Positions 50,797 through 60,226 are shown, counted from the stretch's first letter. The stretch: 64,000 nucleotides of DNA from Aureivirga sp. CE67 (GCF_015767245.1 NZ_JADOTV010000002.1:372001-436000); one strand, 5' to 3'. The notes: a model not told the origin generated them from the letters alone. Numbers and translations: made by a program.

Positions 50797-52905
50797 ATGA
50801 GTACGGAGAGTAGTAAACCTAATTTTTTTGATTCAAACGTTTTAGGCCACCCAGCTGGTTTATTCGTTCTGTTCTTCACAGAGATGTGGGAACGATTCTC
50901 TTTCTACGGAATGAGAGTATTATTAATTAACTTCTTAACAATGGCATTGGTTGGGTATAACCCAGGATGGGAGTGGACAGCTGAAAATGCAGGAGCATTG
51001 TTTGGAACTTATGCGATGCTTCTTTATCTAACACCAATTGTTGGAGGAGTTGTTGCAGATAAATTTACAGGATATAGATGGGCAGTTGTTATTGGAGCAA
51101 TTGTTATGACTCTAGGACACGCCGCCATGGCGATTGAAACAGAATTTTGGTTGTATGTTGGTTTAGGATTATTAGTTATTGGTACAGGATTCTTTAAACC
51201 GAACATGACTTCTATTATCTCTGAAATGTATAAAGAATTACCAGAGAAAAAAGATGGAGCTTTTACTATTTTCTATATGGGAGTAAATGCTGGAGCATTC
51301 TTCGGAATGTTGCTTTGTGGTTACTTAGCTGAGAAAGTAGGATGGAGCTGGGGATTCGGACTTGCTGGAGTATTTATGTTATTAGGTACTTTACAATTCT
51401 GGTTAGCAAAACCTTTATTTGGTAAAATTGGAGATGTTCCTTCAAAAGTTAAAAAAGAAGAGACAGTTGAAACTAAATCTAAAGCTGCTCCTCAAGTTGA
51501 TGAAAATGGAGATAAATTAAATCCATTCACTTTAATTGATAAAGTTTTAATTGTAATCACTTCTGTAATTGGTTTAGGATATGCAATTAATGATCCATTG
51601 TCTAAGATTGGAAATATTGATTTATTCCCATTTGAAATTGGAGGAATCAGTGGGCAATATGTAATGGCTTTATTTGGTTTAGTTTTATTCTTATACTTAG
51701 TTATTACACGTATTTCTCGTTATACAAGAGTTGTTCGTGATAGAATGATTGCTGTAATTATTTTTGCATTCTTTACAGTTTTCTTCTGGATGTCATTTGA
51801 GCAAGGAGCAACTTCATTAGTACTATTCGCTAGAGATTCTGTAAACAGAAGCTTAACAGGGAATTCAGCTTTAATTTATAATATCATTAATGCATTATTG
51901 ACATTAATTCCTTTAGGTATTATAACTTGGGTATTAATTTTACTAGCAAAAAGAACTTGGAAAAAAATTCCTGGGTCAAACATTGTTTTAGCAATTTGTT
52001 TTGCTGGAGTATGGGTAATTGTTGGATGGATGTTAAATAGAGATTTTTCTACTAGTTCATATGACGTTTCTTATAAAGTTGTTGAAATGCCAGTAATGAA
52101 AGATGGTATTCATCAAAAAGATGATGAAGGAAAGTTAATGTATTCACAAGTTCCAATGTCACATGACATGGAAGTGAAACCAGAATATAAAATTATTGAA
52201 AAAACTGCGTCTATTGCAGAGCCAGTTGAGTTAACAATGCACCAAGATGTAAAAATTATCACAAAAGATAAAGATAATTCTAGTTTTGGTTATTTAGATG
52301 CTGAGAGATTACAGTTAGCTTATGATAGAGCTGCGGAGCTTGGAGTTGATCATGCTGTTGTAAATGCAAAAGTTACACAAATTAAAGATAATGAAGTTGA
52401 AATTACAGTATCTTGGTTTAGTATCTTAAACTCATTCTTCATTATTGCATTTGCATCGATGTTCTCAAAATGGTGGGATAGTAAATATAACCCTTCAGCT
52501 GCTACTAAATATGCTTTAGGATTGATTATTATGGCAGTAGGATTTGGATTATTAGCATTCGGATCTTACGGATTACAAGATGGAGTTAAAGTAAGTATGA
52601 TTTGGTTAATTTTAGCTTATCTATTCCATACGTTAGGAGAACTTTGTTTATCTCCTGTAGGACTTTCCTATGTGTCTAAATTAGTACCTGCAAGAATGAT
52701 TGCATTTATGTTTGGTATGTGGTATTTAGCAATTGCAATTGGAAATAAATTAGCAGCTGTATTAGGTAGTCAGATTGAAAAAATTACAGAAGAATATTCA
52801 TTATCTGTTTTCTTCTTAATTTTTACAATTGTACCAATCGTTGCAGGTTTAGTAATTTTACTATTAAACCCAGTAATTAAGAAATTAATGCACGGTGTTA
52901 AATAA
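50797..52905 (+). CDS. POT-family peptide/proton symporter with large inserted loop
   Basis: This 702-residue POT protein has the ExxER motif (FTEMWERFSFYGMRVLL) and the second signature (GTGFFKPNMTSIISEMYKE). Compared with its 512-residue neighbour it is about 190 residues longer; the extra sequence is mainly a polar loop near residues 415-535 (rich in K, E, D; between membrane helices) and a linker near 215-245. The function of the loop is unknown; it might contact the periplasmic side. It ends in a strong terminator. Confidence 0.92.
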   Translation: MSTESSKPNFFDSNVLGHPAGLFVLFFTEMWERFSFYGMRVLLINFLTMALVGYNPGWEWTAENAGALFGTYAMLLYLTPIVGGVVADKFTGYRWAVVIGAIVMTLGHAAMAIETEFWLYVGLGLLVIGTGFFKPNMTSIISEMYKELPEKKDGAFTIFYMGVNAGAFFGMLLCGYLAEKVGWSWGFGLAGVFMLLGTLQFWLAKPLFGKIGDVPSKVKKEETVETKSKAAPQVDENGDKLNPFTLIDKVLIVITSVIGLGYAINDPLSKIGNIDLFPFEIGGISGQYVMALFGLVLFLYLVITRISRYTRVVRDRMIAVIIFAFFTVFFWMSFEQGATSLVLFARDSVNRSLTGNSALIYNIINALLTLIPLGIITWVLILLAKRTWKKIPGSNIVLAICFAGVWVIVGWMLNRDFSTSSYDVSYKVVEMPVMKDGIHQKDDEGKLMYSQVPMSHDMEVKPEYKIIEKTASIAEPVELTMHQDVKIITKDKDNSSFGYLDAERLQLAYDRAAELGVDHAVVNAKVTQIKDNEVEITVSWFSILNSFFIIAFASMFSKWWDSKYNPSAATKYALGLIIMAVGFGLLAFGSYGLQDGVKVSMIWLILAYLFHTLGELCLSPVGLSYVSKLVPARMIAFMFGMWYLAIAIGNKLAAVLGSQIEKITEEYSLSVFFLIFTIVPIVAGLVILLLNPVIKKLMHGVK

Positions 52906-52930
52906 CATCAGTTAAATATAACATTAAAAG

Positions 52931-52968
52931 AAAACGTCTTAAATTTAGTTTTAAGGCGTTTTCATTTT
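52931..52968 (+). terminator. Terminator of the POT operon
   Basis: AAAACG-T-CTTAAA pairs with TTTAAG-G-CGTTTT (52931-52962) with a 5-nt loop, followed by CATTTTTTT. Confidence 0.82.
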
Positions 52969-53037
52969 TTTATACTATATTGGCCATGTAAAAATTGTGA
53001 AAGAAAAACGACTACTTTAATATTAAATTTTTAATCA

Positions 53038-53586
53038 ATGAAAAAAACAATTTTATTTCTGTTTATATCTTTATTGTCTCTTGGTTCATTTGCACAACAT
53101 GCTGAAATCAATTGGATGACAGTAGACGAAGCTTTAGAAGCTCAGAAAAAAGAACCAAAGAAAATCATGATGGATGCATATACAGTATGGTGTGGGCCTT
53201 GTAAAATGCTAGATAAAAATACTTTTCAAAATCCTGATGTTGTAGCTTATGTAAATAAGAATTTTTATGCAGTTAAATTCAACGCACAAGGAAAAGAAGA
53301 AGTAAATTATAAGGGAACTAAATTTACCAATCCTGGATATCAAGAATCAAGAAAGAATTCTAGAAATAGCTCTCATGAGTTTTCTAGAGCCTTGAAAATT
53401 TCGGCTTATCCAACAATTATTTTCTTTAATGAAGAAGGAAGTGTTTTAATGAATGAAAGAGGTTATAAATCTCCGCAACAATTAGAATTTATCCTTAAGT
53501 TTTTAGCTACAGACAAGTATAAAGAAATTAAATCAAAAGAAGAATTTATGAAGTACAGAGAATCATTTGTACCTGCTTTTAAATAA
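53038..53586 (+). CDS. Exported thioredoxin-family protein
   Basis: The 182-residue protein has a signal peptide (MKKTILFLFISLLSLGSFAQ) and a thioredoxin fold with an intact CGPC active site (VWCGPCKMLDKNTF) and a cis-proline segment (ISAYPTIIFFNEEG). It also carries an insert of about 25 residues after the central sheet (YQESRKNSRNSSHEF). It is a periplasmic dithiol oxidoreductase; the partner is not visible. It is convergent with the MazG-like gene and shares its terminator. This is the DUF255/Thioredoxin_7-like subgroup. Confidence 0.88.
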   Translation: MKKTILFLFISLLSLGSFAQHAEINWMTVDEALEAQKKEPKKIMMDAYTVWCGPCKMLDKNTFQNPDVVAYVNKNFYAVKFNAQGKEEVNYKGTKFTNPGYQESRKNSRNSSHEFSRALKISAYPTIIFFNEEGSVLMNERGYKSPQQLEFILKFLATDKYKEIKSKEEFMKYRESFVPAFK

Positions 53587-53604
53587 AAAAAAACTAAAAA
53601 AATA

Positions 53605-53634
53605 AAAAAAGCTCCTATTATAAGGAGCTTTTTT
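53605..53634. terminator. Bidirectional terminator
   Basis: AAAAAAGCTCCT pairs with AGGAGCTTTTTT (53605-53634), with A and T runs at the two sides. It closes the thioredoxin gene and the convergent MazG-like gene. Confidence 0.88.
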
Positions 53635-53641
53635 ATTGAGA

Positions 53642-54028
53642 TTATTTTTCAATGATTTCTTTTAAGTTAGGCTTAAAATAATTAGGACCCTTTAAAACTT
53701 TTCCATCCTCACGATAAATTGGCTTTCCGTCTTCTCCTAATTTACTCATGTTACTTCGCTGTATTTCGTCAAAAACTTCTTCAATTTTACTTTGCATACC
53801 ATGTGTAAGCATTGTTCCACAAAGAATATAAAGCATATCTCCAAGAGCATCTGCAACTTCTACTAAGTCGTTGTTTTTTGCAGCTTCATAATATTCTTCA
53901 TTTTCTTCCTTCATTAATTTATAACGAAGTTCTATAAGTTCTTTAGAAATTGTAGAAGTTGGCTCCACATTCACATCTTGTCCAAAAGCATTGTGAAAGT
54001 CTTTTACTGCGTTTAGTTGTTTTTTCAT
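53642..54028 (-). CDS. MazG-like nucleotide pyrophosphohydrolase
   Basis: The all-alpha NTP-PPase fold is recognisable by the EExxE...ExxD metal-binding motif (EENEEYYEAAKNNDLVEVADALGDMLYIL). Such enzymes hydrolyse NTPs, possibly modified ones, or phosphoribosyl-ATP. The 128-residue protein also has a conserved RSNMSKLGEDGKPIYREDGK segment, known from a phosphoribosyl-ATP pyrophosphohydrolase-like subgroup. The gene stands alone. Confidence 0.85.
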   Translation of the reverse strand: MKKQLNAVKDFHNAFGQDVNVEPTSTISKELIELRYKLMKEENEEYYEAAKNNDLVEVADALGDMLYILCGTMLTHGMQSKIEEVFDEIQRSNMSKLGEDGKPIYREDGKVLKGPNYFKPNLKEIIEK

Positions 54029-54057
54029 TTATAAGTAATTCAAGTTCGTATTTTCTT

Positions 54058-54065
54058 TATTTTTG
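54058..54065 (+). promoter_or_regulatory. -7 promoter box of the gene at 54087
   Basis: TATTTTTG matches TAnnTTTG; transcription would begin about 15 nt before the start codon at 54087. No -33 element is clear. Confidence 0.4.
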
Positions 54066-54086
54066 CGAAATCAAATTTAAAGAAAG

Positions 54087-54275
54087 ATGTTTACACAAGG
54101 TCAAATGATGTTTGCAATTTTTTTCATCGTAGCATTTGCAGCAGCATTAATTTATAGTTATAGAAAAGATTTAAAACTACATAAACTACATTATAAAAAT
54201 ACAGCAATGATAGTTGGGATAGTAATTGTTTTAGCAATTATTATCTTTGCAACTATAGTATTTTCAATGCATTAA
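54087..54275 (+). CDS. Small membrane protein with two helices
   Basis: The 62-residue protein has two membrane helices (residues 7-24 and 41-60) joined by a basic loop (YRKDLKLHKLHYK). I know of no function, but a small protein with this start (MFTQGQMMF) recurs in Flavobacteriia as far as I recall. It is followed after ten bases by the cyclophilin gene, so the two are probably one transcript, with a promoter box at 54058. Confidence 0.75.
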   Translation: MFTQGQMMFAIFFIVAFAAALIYSYRKDLKLHKLHYKNTAMIVGIVIVLAIIIFATIVFSMH

Positions 54276-54285
54276 AATATATAAA

Positions 54286-54990
54286 ATGAAAAATTACTGT
54301 TTGATAGTAGTAGCTTTTTTAGCTTTAAATTTATTTTATTCTTGTGGAGAAAAGACAAAAACTCCTGTAAAAGTTGAAGAAAAAGTAAAAAAAGAAGCGC
54401 CTAAAAAAGTAGTACCTAAAATTAAAAAAGAGAAAAAAACTCCTAAAAAGTTACCAAAGATCACTTATGAATTTTTGGAGCAATATGGCAAAGATAATCC
54501 TGAGACGAAAATCAAGTTGATTACACGTTTTGGTGATATCTATGTTACTTTATTCAAAGATACACCTTTGCATAGAGCAAGTTTTCTTTTTTTAGCCAAA
54601 GAAGGATATTTTGACACTACTTCATTTCACCGAATTGTTGAAGATTTCATTATTCAAGGAGGAAATTCAGATAATGAACAAACAGTAAGATATAGAACTG
54701 AATTAAAAAACTATCGAATACTACCTGAGTTTAGAAAAAATAGAAAACATAAAAGAGGAGCTCTTGCTATTGCTAGAAGTTGGGATAATAATCCAAAAAA
54801 GCTATCTACACCTTTTGAGTTTTACTTTATTTTAAGTCCAAAAGGAGAACATCACTTAGATGGAGAGCACACTGTTTTTGGTCAAGTCACGAAAGGTTTT
54901 GATGTGATGGATAAAATTTCAAAAGTAAAAGTTGACAGAGATGAGTGGCCATATGAAGATGTTGATATAAAAATTGAAATTTTAGAGTAA
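54286..54990 (+). CDS. Cyclophilin-type peptidyl-prolyl isomerase lipoprotein
   Basis: The 234-residue protein has a lipoprotein signal (MKNYCLIVVAFLALNLFYSCG) and a lysine-proline-rich linker. The cyclophilin domain has the active-site Arg in FHRIVEDFIIQGGN and the FEFYFILSP and HTVFGQVTKGFDVMDKI motifs. It probably folds outer-membrane or surface proteins in the periplasm. The usual first phenylalanine motif (FQMANAG-like) is SFLFLAKEGYF here. It is the second gene after the small membrane protein. Confidence 0.92.
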   Translation: MKNYCLIVVAFLALNLFYSCGEKTKTPVKVEEKVKKEAPKKVVPKIKKEKKTPKKLPKITYEFLEQYGKDNPETKIKLITRFGDIYVTLFKDTPLHRASFLFLAKEGYFDTTSFHRIVEDFIIQGGNSDNEQTVRYRTELKNYRILPEFRKNRKHKRGALAIARSWDNNPKKLSTPFEFYFILSPKGEHHLDGEHTVFGQVTKGFDVMDKISKVKVDRDEWPYEDVDIKIEILE

Positions 54991-55094
54991 TTTTTTTAAA
55001 AAATTATTTTACTGAAAATTAAGGTTTTACTATTTTTTTGTAAATTTTTTATCAAAAAAACTGAAAAAAAGTTTTTCAGTTTATAAAGTTTACA

Positions 55095-55102
55095 TATATT
55101 TG
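55095..55102 (+). promoter_or_regulatory. -7 promoter box of the tRNA-Phe gene
   Basis: TATATTTG matches TAnnTTTG and lies 21 bases before the mature tRNA. Confidence 0.6.
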
Positions 55103-55123
55103 CCACCGCTAAGAACAAGCAAT

Positions 55124-55196
55124 GGTACCTTAGCTCAGTTGGTAGAGCAATGGACTGAAAATCCATGTGTCCCTGGTTCGATTCCTGGAGGTACCA
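55124..55196 (+). tRNA. tRNA-Phe (anticodon GAA)
   Basis: A 73-nt cloverleaf folds: acceptor GGTACCT with AGGTACC, D arm with GCTCAGTTGGTAGAGC, anticodon arm TGGA-CTGAAAA-TCCA with anticodon GAA at 55157-55159, and T arm CCTGGTTCGATTCCTGG. The discriminator is A. The CCA end is not encoded. It is a single tRNA with its own promoter and terminator. Confidence 0.97.
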
Positions 55197-55199
55197 CTT

Positions 55200-55235
55200 A
55201 AATCTCAAATCTTTTAAGGTTTGAGATTTTTTTTT
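55200..55235 (+). terminator. Terminator of the tRNA-Phe gene
   Basis: AAATCTCAAA (55200-55209) pairs with TTTGAGATTT (55220-55229), followed by a T run to 55235. Confidence 0.88.
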
Positions 55236-55418
55236 GCTCTAAACTTTCCAAACTTTCAATTTAAAATTATTTAATGAAAAAATGTTAATTAATTAACTAA
55301 AAGTTAGTTTAAGTCTTATTTTTAAAAACTTAATTTTAACTTAACATTGAAATCTTTGAGATAACATTATTGTTACTGTACATTTGGGTTCAAAAATGAA
55401 ATTACAAAGATTATTTTT

Positions 55419-58400
55419 ATGAAAAAAAATTACGCATTTTTAACGGCTTCGATTTTATCGGTAGCTTCTTACGCTCAGTCAGCTTTAATTACTGGGTTCG
55501 TAGATTCTCCATGTCCTGGTGGAAGTGGGAAAGTTTTAGAGTTATATGTTGATGGAACAATCGATTTTACAAATTGGAAAATCCAAAAGCAGACTAACGA
55601 TAATACTGGAGATTTTGGTTCTGATATTGATCTTTCAGGATTAAATTCTAAAACAGACGAGTATGTATATTTAACAAATGATGCAGCAATTTTAGAACAA
55701 GAATTTGCTATTTCTACAAATGTTATTGAAAATGGAGGAATCAACATGAATGGTGATGATCGTTTTCAAATTGTAGATGGTGATGGAAATGTTATCGATC
55801 GTTTTGGAGTTGACGGTGTTGATGGAACTGGTGAAAACTGGGAATATTTAGATACTTACTTAAAAAGAAACTCTGGAACAACTGCAAATGGAGGAACTTT
55901 TGATGTTAATAATTGGACAATTGGAGAATTAAATATTTTAGATGGTACAGGTTCATGTCAAACTGATCCACCATCAGGAGAAACTTTAAGTGAATTATTC
56001 CAATTTCAAACATATATTGATGATGTTGTAACTACAGATCCTTCTTTAGCTATTTCATCTCCAGCAAACAATGCTGAATTGGCTGCTGGAACTACAGATG
56101 TTAATGTTGAGTTTACATTAGGAAACTTCAACTTATCTACAAGTGATACTGCAAATGACGGAGACGGATACATTGTATACTCAATGGATGATTTCTCTAC
56201 TACAACGAATAAATTTGATGATACTGCAATTGCTTTAACAGGATTGACTGCTGGAGATCATACAGTAAAAATTAAATTAGTAGACAATGACGGAAATGAT
56301 TTAGCTGAAGCTGTAGCAACAGAAGTTTCTTTTTCTATTGCAGCAGTAATCACAACTCCAACTTTAGCAATTACTTCACCAGCAAATGATGAAATTTTAG
56401 CAGCTGGAACAACTGATGTTAATGTTGCTTTTGATTTAGGAAACTTTAACTTGTCTACAAGCGATACTGCAAATGACGGAGACGGATACATTGTATACTC
56501 AATGGATGATTTCTCTACTACAACAAATAAATTTGATGATACTGCAATTGCTTTAACAGGATTAGAAGCGGGAGCACATACAGTAAAAATAAAATTAGTT
56601 GATAACGACGGAAATGATTTAGCTGAAGCTGTAGCAACAGAAGTTTCTTTTTCTATTGCAGTTGAACAAACAGCAACAGAAATGGCTACTATTACTGCAT
56701 TAAGAGCTGATTTCGTTGCAAATGGAGCAGGAACTACTTATGAATTAACTGGAGAGTTTGTTTTAACTCAAAAAGTTGGATATAAAGGAAGAAAATGGAT
56801 TCAAGATAAAGAAGGAACTATTTCTGGAATTATGATTGAAGATGAAGACGGAATCATTACAACTGAGATGAATGTTGGAGATTATGTTACTGGATTCAAA
56901 GGAGAAATTATTGAGCAAAATAATTCATTAAAATTTATTCCTTCTGAAGATTCTGCATCTGTTGTTTCTTCTGATAATACTATTGCTCCACAAGTTGTAA
57001 CTATTGAAGAGTTCAATACAAATGGAGAAGATTATGAGTCTGAGTTAGTTCAAATCAACACAGTTTCTTTCGAAGATGCTGATGATGCTGCAACTTTTGC
57101 AAATGGACAAAACTATAACATTACTGATGGTACAAATACTGCAGTAATGAGAACAAACTTCTACGATGTTGACTATATTGGAACTGTAATTCCTTCAGGA
57201 GAAGGAAATGTAGTTGGAGTAAATGTTCAGTATAATGATGTTTACCAAGTTTCTCCAAGAACTGTTGTTGATATTTTTGATATGGAAGTTAACACAGATC
57301 CTACTTTAGCTATTACTTCACCAGAGAATAATAGTGTATTCGGATCAGATGTTACAGAATTAAATATTGCTTTTGATTTAGGTAACTTCAACTTATCTAC
57401 TAGTGAGTCTGCAAATGATGGAGATGGATACATTGTTTATTCAATGGATGATTTCACAAATTCAACAAATAAATTTGATGATACTAACATTGCTTTAACT
57501 GGATTAACTTTAGGATCACATACAGTTAAAATTAAATTAGTAGATAATGATGGAAATGATTTAGCTGAAGCTGTAATGGCAGAAGTTACATTTACAATTT
57601 CTGAAGCTGTAGTTGTTTCTTCTATTACAGATTTAAGAGCACACGTTTTAGCTAACGGTTTAAATAATACTTATGAAATTACTGGAGATATTGTTTTAAC
57701 TCATAAAGATGGATTCAAAAACAGAAAATGGATTCAAGATGCTAACGGATCTACGATTTCTGGAATCATGATTTTTGATGAAGAAGGAATCATCACAACT
57801 GAAATGAATGTTGGAGATTATATTTCTGGAGTAAAAGGAAAAGTAATTGAGTTTAATGGGTTATTAGAGATAATTCCTACTCAAGACGCTTCTGTAGCTT
57901 CTTCTGATAATGATTTAGTAGCTCAAGAGATTACTATCGAAGAGTTAAATAATAACGGAGAAGATTACGAATCAGAATTAGTAAAAATCTTCAATGTAAC
58001 TTTCACAGAAGGTGACGGAACTGCAGTATTTGTAAACGGACAAAACTATTCAATCGAAAACGGAGAAAATACAGGAGTATTAAGAACTGCTTTCTACGAT
58101 GTAGATTATATCGGAAACGTAATTCCTACAGATGAAAAAACTGTAGTTGGTGTAGCTTCTCAATTCAATGAGACTTACCAAATTTTCCCAAGAAATGCAG
58201 CTGATATCAATGATGATTTAGATGTTGTTGAATATGGAAATGAGAATACAATTTCTATCTATCCAAACCCAACTACACAATCTATCGTAAGATTATCAAA
58301 AGAAACTTCTTTCGAAGTAGTTGATCTTTTAGGTAGATCTGTATTAAAAGGAGAAAAAGCTAACACAATTGATGTTTCTACTTTAACAAAAGGAACTTAC

Positions 58401-58448
58401 ATTGTAAGATTAGAAAATGCTGGAAATGTGAAATTAATCGTAAGATAA
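55419..58448 (+). CDS. Large secreted repeat protein with T9SS type A sorting domain
   Basis: The 1009-residue protein has a signal peptide (ending SYAQ), a lamin-tail-like first domain (SALITGFVDSPCPGGSGKVLELY), three 99-residue repeats coded at 56046-56342, 56364-56660 and 57306-57602, and two copies of an OB-like domain that resembles DUF5689 (56690-57290 and 57630-58200; for example RKWIQD, then SGIMI, then GDY). The last 70 residues are the T9SS type A domain (YPNPTTQS, then DLLGRSV, then KGTYIVRL). Repeats 1 and 2 are nearly identical at DNA level. The acidic DNDGND and NDGDGY motifs could bind calcium. The ligand is unknown; some proteins with such domains are extracellular nucleases, but no nuclease domain is seen. 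Confidence 0.87.
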   Translation: MKKNYAFLTASILSVASYAQSALITGFVDSPCPGGSGKVLELYVDGTIDFTNWKIQKQTNDNTGDFGSDIDLSGLNSKTDEYVYLTNDAAILEQEFAISTNVIENGGINMNGDDRFQIVDGDGNVIDRFGVDGVDGTGENWEYLDTYLKRNSGTTANGGTFDVNNWTIGELNILDGTGSCQTDPPSGETLSELFQFQTYIDDVVTTDPSLAISSPANNAELAAGTTDVNVEFTLGNFNLSTSDTANDGDGYIVYSMDDFSTTTNKFDDTAIALTGLTAGDHTVKIKLVDNDGNDLAEAVATEVSFSIAAVITTPTLAITSPANDEILAAGTTDVNVAFDLGNFNLSTSDTANDGDGYIVYSMDDFSTTTNKFDDTAIALTGLEAGAHTVKIKLVDNDGNDLAEAVATEVSFSIAVEQTATEMATITALRADFVANGAGTTYELTGEFVLTQKVGYKGRKWIQDKEGTISGIMIEDEDGIITTEMNVGDYVTGFKGEIIEQNNSLKFIPSEDSASVVSSDNTIAPQVVTIEEFNTNGEDYESELVQINTVSFEDADDAATFANGQNYNITDGTNTAVMRTNFYDVDYIGTVIPSGEGNVVGVNVQYNDVYQVSPRTVVDIFDMEVNTDPTLAITSPENNSVFGSDVTELNIAFDLGNFNLSTSESANDGDGYIVYSMDDFTNSTNKFDDTNIALTGLTLGSHTVKIKLVDNDGNDLAEAVMAEVTFTISEAVVVSSITDLRAHVLANGLNNTYEITGDIVLTHKDGFKNRKWIQDANGSTISGIMIFDEEGIITTEMNVGDYISGVKGKVIEFNGLLEIIPTQDASVASSDNDLVAQEITIEELNNNGEDYESELVKIFNVTFTEGDGTAVFVNGQNYSIENGENTGVLRTAFYDVDYIGNVIPTDEKTVVGVASQFNETYQIFPRNAADINDDLDVVEYGNENTISIYPNPTTQSIVRLSKETSFEVVDLLGRSVLKGEKANTIDVSTLTKGTYIVRLENAGNVKLIVR

Positions 58449-58493
58449 TTTTCTTTAAAAGTATATAAAAGAGACTTTTAGTTTCTTGAAAAG

Positions 58494-58525
58494 GGAGTAA
58501 TATTTAATATTACTCCCTTTTTTTA
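58494..58525 (+). terminator. Terminator after the 55419 gene
   Basis: A 12-bp stem (GGGAGTAATATT with AATATTACTCCC, 58494-58518) is followed by seven T. Confidence 0.9.
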
Positions 58526-58709
58526 TGGATTTTACTTAAGTAATTGTTATATAGTTGTTTATGTATTGTTTGTGAAAATCACTGTTTTCAGTGGTTGAGT
58601 ATCGCTTTTTTAAGTTAAAATATTGTAAATCAATTAAATAAGTGTGTTTTTTTAACTTGTGTTTGAAAAAAAATAATAAATTTATGCTCTGAATAAAATA
58701 CCGAATAAA

Positions 58710-59102
58710 ATGATTAAAAAATACTTATTTCTAGGATTATTATTTGTTTCATGTTCATTGTTTTCACAGGAGATTTTAACAGAACAAGAAATATTATCGC
58801 TATACGAACAAGAAGAAGTTCAGAATATACCTGAAGGAACTAAGATTCAATTAGATCAGATTGGAGAAAATAATACTGTAGATGTTTTAATGAATGCCAA
58901 TAATAGTACACAGATGGTAATGCAGTATGGGCAAGATAACGTGTATAATTTCACATCTACATCAAGTATGGAGTATCATGTGAAAGTTGAGCAAATTGGT
59001 GATAATAATGAGGTAGGAATTGTAGGTGAGAATCAATTGACTAATAATATGAAGATTAGTCAAAGAGGAAATGATGAAAGCTTATTTATAGAAAATGAAT
59101 AA
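58710..59102 (+). CDS. Curlin-repeat protein (curli subunit-like, CsgA/B type)
   Basis: The 130-residue protein has a signal peptide (ending SLFSQ). The mature part has four curlin-like repeats with Q-x-G-x-x-N cores (QIGENNTVDV, QYGQDNVYNF, QIGDNNEVGI, QRGNDESLFI), spaced 20-25 residues. Curlin repeats build amyloid fibres on the surface. This protein has few repeats and several acidic positions, so it may be a minor subunit like CsgB. It overlaps the csgE start by eight bases, so it is the first gene of the curli operon. No second curlin gene is in the window. Confidence 0.85.
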   Translation: MIKKYLFLGLLFVSCSLFSQEILTEQEILSLYEQEEVQNIPEGTKIQLDQIGENNTVDVLMNANNSTQMVMQYGQDNVYNFTSTSSMEYHVKVEQIGDNNEVGIVGENQLTNNMKISQRGNDESLFIENE

Positions 59103-59808
59103 AAAGATAGTATTCATTATTTTTTTAATCTCACATCTATTTTATTCACAAGAAGAAAAAAAACTCAAATCAGAAATAGATTATAATATTAAAGGGAAGT
59201 CTGTAGAGATATTTACCATATTAGAAAATCAATCAAACTTTTATATTGAAGATGTTTCTGTTCAGATGTTAATATTAAAAAAAGTTGCTTCAAAAAAATA
59301 TGAAAAGCAAAACGTTTCAGAGCGTATTTCTATACCAGCTCATAACAAGATGAAAGTTTTACAAACATATTTAAATTTTGAAGCTAAAGATGAGATCAAA
59401 GTTTTCTTTTTTGGTAGAGTAGAATCTAAATTGATTGCAAAAGATTCGTTAACGATAAGATTAAACCCTAATCAAAACAATTTAGAACCAATTAAAGAAA
59501 CTGAAATTGAAATAAAGGGAATTGTTGTAGAGGAAGTAAGAACGAAGCTAGGAAAAGATTTTTATGATGTGTTTTATGGACAAATGATGTCCAAAAACTT
59601 GAAATATCCTTTTATGATTTATGTTTATGAAAAACCTTCTTTTGGTAGAGGAAGTGTTGTGGAAGTGAAAATTGAAGATAGGATAATCTATAGATTTCAA
59701 ACCAAACCAGATGTTGAATTTATTAATCAACAAGCAAAGAATGCTATCAGAAGATTGGAAAGAGAAAGTAAGAATAGAAAAAACTGGAAAAAAATAAGAG
59801 GTATTTAG
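59095..59808 (+). CDS. csgE: CsgE-like curli transport protein with N-terminal extension
   Basis: The 237-residue protein has a signal peptide (ending SQ) and two domains. The C-terminal half is CsgE-like (IKGIVVEEVRTKLGKDFYDVFYGQ, then YVYEKPSFGRGSVVEVKI), the periplasmic cap that guides subunits to the CsgG pore. The N-terminal half (residues 20-120) is a beta-rich sandwich that resembles CsgH, an inhibitor of subunit polymerisation, but this is only by pattern. A fusion of an inhibitor-like domain to the cap would fit. It overlaps the curlin gene by eight bases, and csgF starts one base later. Confidence 0.88.
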   Translation: MNKKIVFIIFLISHLFYSQEEKKLKSEIDYNIKGKSVEIFTILENQSNFYIEDVSVQMLILKKVASKKYEKQNVSERISIPAHNKMKVLQTYLNFEAKDEIKVFFFGRVESKLIAKDSLTIRLNPNQNNLEPIKETEIEIKGIVVEEVRTKLGKDFYDVFYGQMMSKNLKYPFMIYVYEKPSFGRGSVVEVKIEDRIIYRFQTKPDVEFINQQAKNAIRRLERESKNRKNWKKIRGI

Positions 59809-59809
59809 T

Positions 59810-60217
59810 ATGAAAAGAAAATTATTAATCATTCTGTTTTTTATTCCATTTATGGGAATAGCACAAAACTTCGTATACAAACCCGTTAATCCTTTTTTTG
59901 GAGGAAATAACCCATTTAGTTATCAACAGTTATTAGCTTCCGCAAATGCACAGAATTCTTTTAAGGAATCTTCAAGTTCTTCAAGAACTCAGAAATCAGA
60001 TACGGAAAGGTTTACAGAAAATTTAAATAGACAGCTTTTGAATAAAATTTCGAAAGATTTGTTTGAAGATGAGTTTGGTGAAGGTGAATTAGAAGAAGGT
60101 ACTTATGTTTTTGGAAGTTTGGTTTTAGATATTTCTCCTTCTACAGATGGACTTTTTATCAGTATTCTTGATACTGCAACTGGTGATAAAACCGAAATTG
60201 TAATACCCAACGATTAA
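59810..60217 (+). CDS. csgF: Curli assembly protein CsgF
   Basis: CsgF is exported through CsgG and anchors the fibre at the pore. The 135-residue protein has a signal peptide (ending GIAQ), the family start (NFVYKPVNPFFGGNNPF, then LLASANAQN) which fits inside the CsgG channel, a serine-rich linker and a C-terminal beta region. It lies one base after csgE and nine bases before csgG. The PFFGGNNPF motif is diagnostic. Confidence 0.94.
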   Translation: MKRKLLIILFFIPFMGIAQNFVYKPVNPFFGGNNPFSYQQLLASANAQNSFKESSSSSRTQKSDTERFTENLNRQLLNKISKDLFEDEFGEGELEEGTYVFGSLVLDISPSTDGLFISILDTATGDKTEIVIPND

Positions 60218-60226
60218 AAAAATGTC

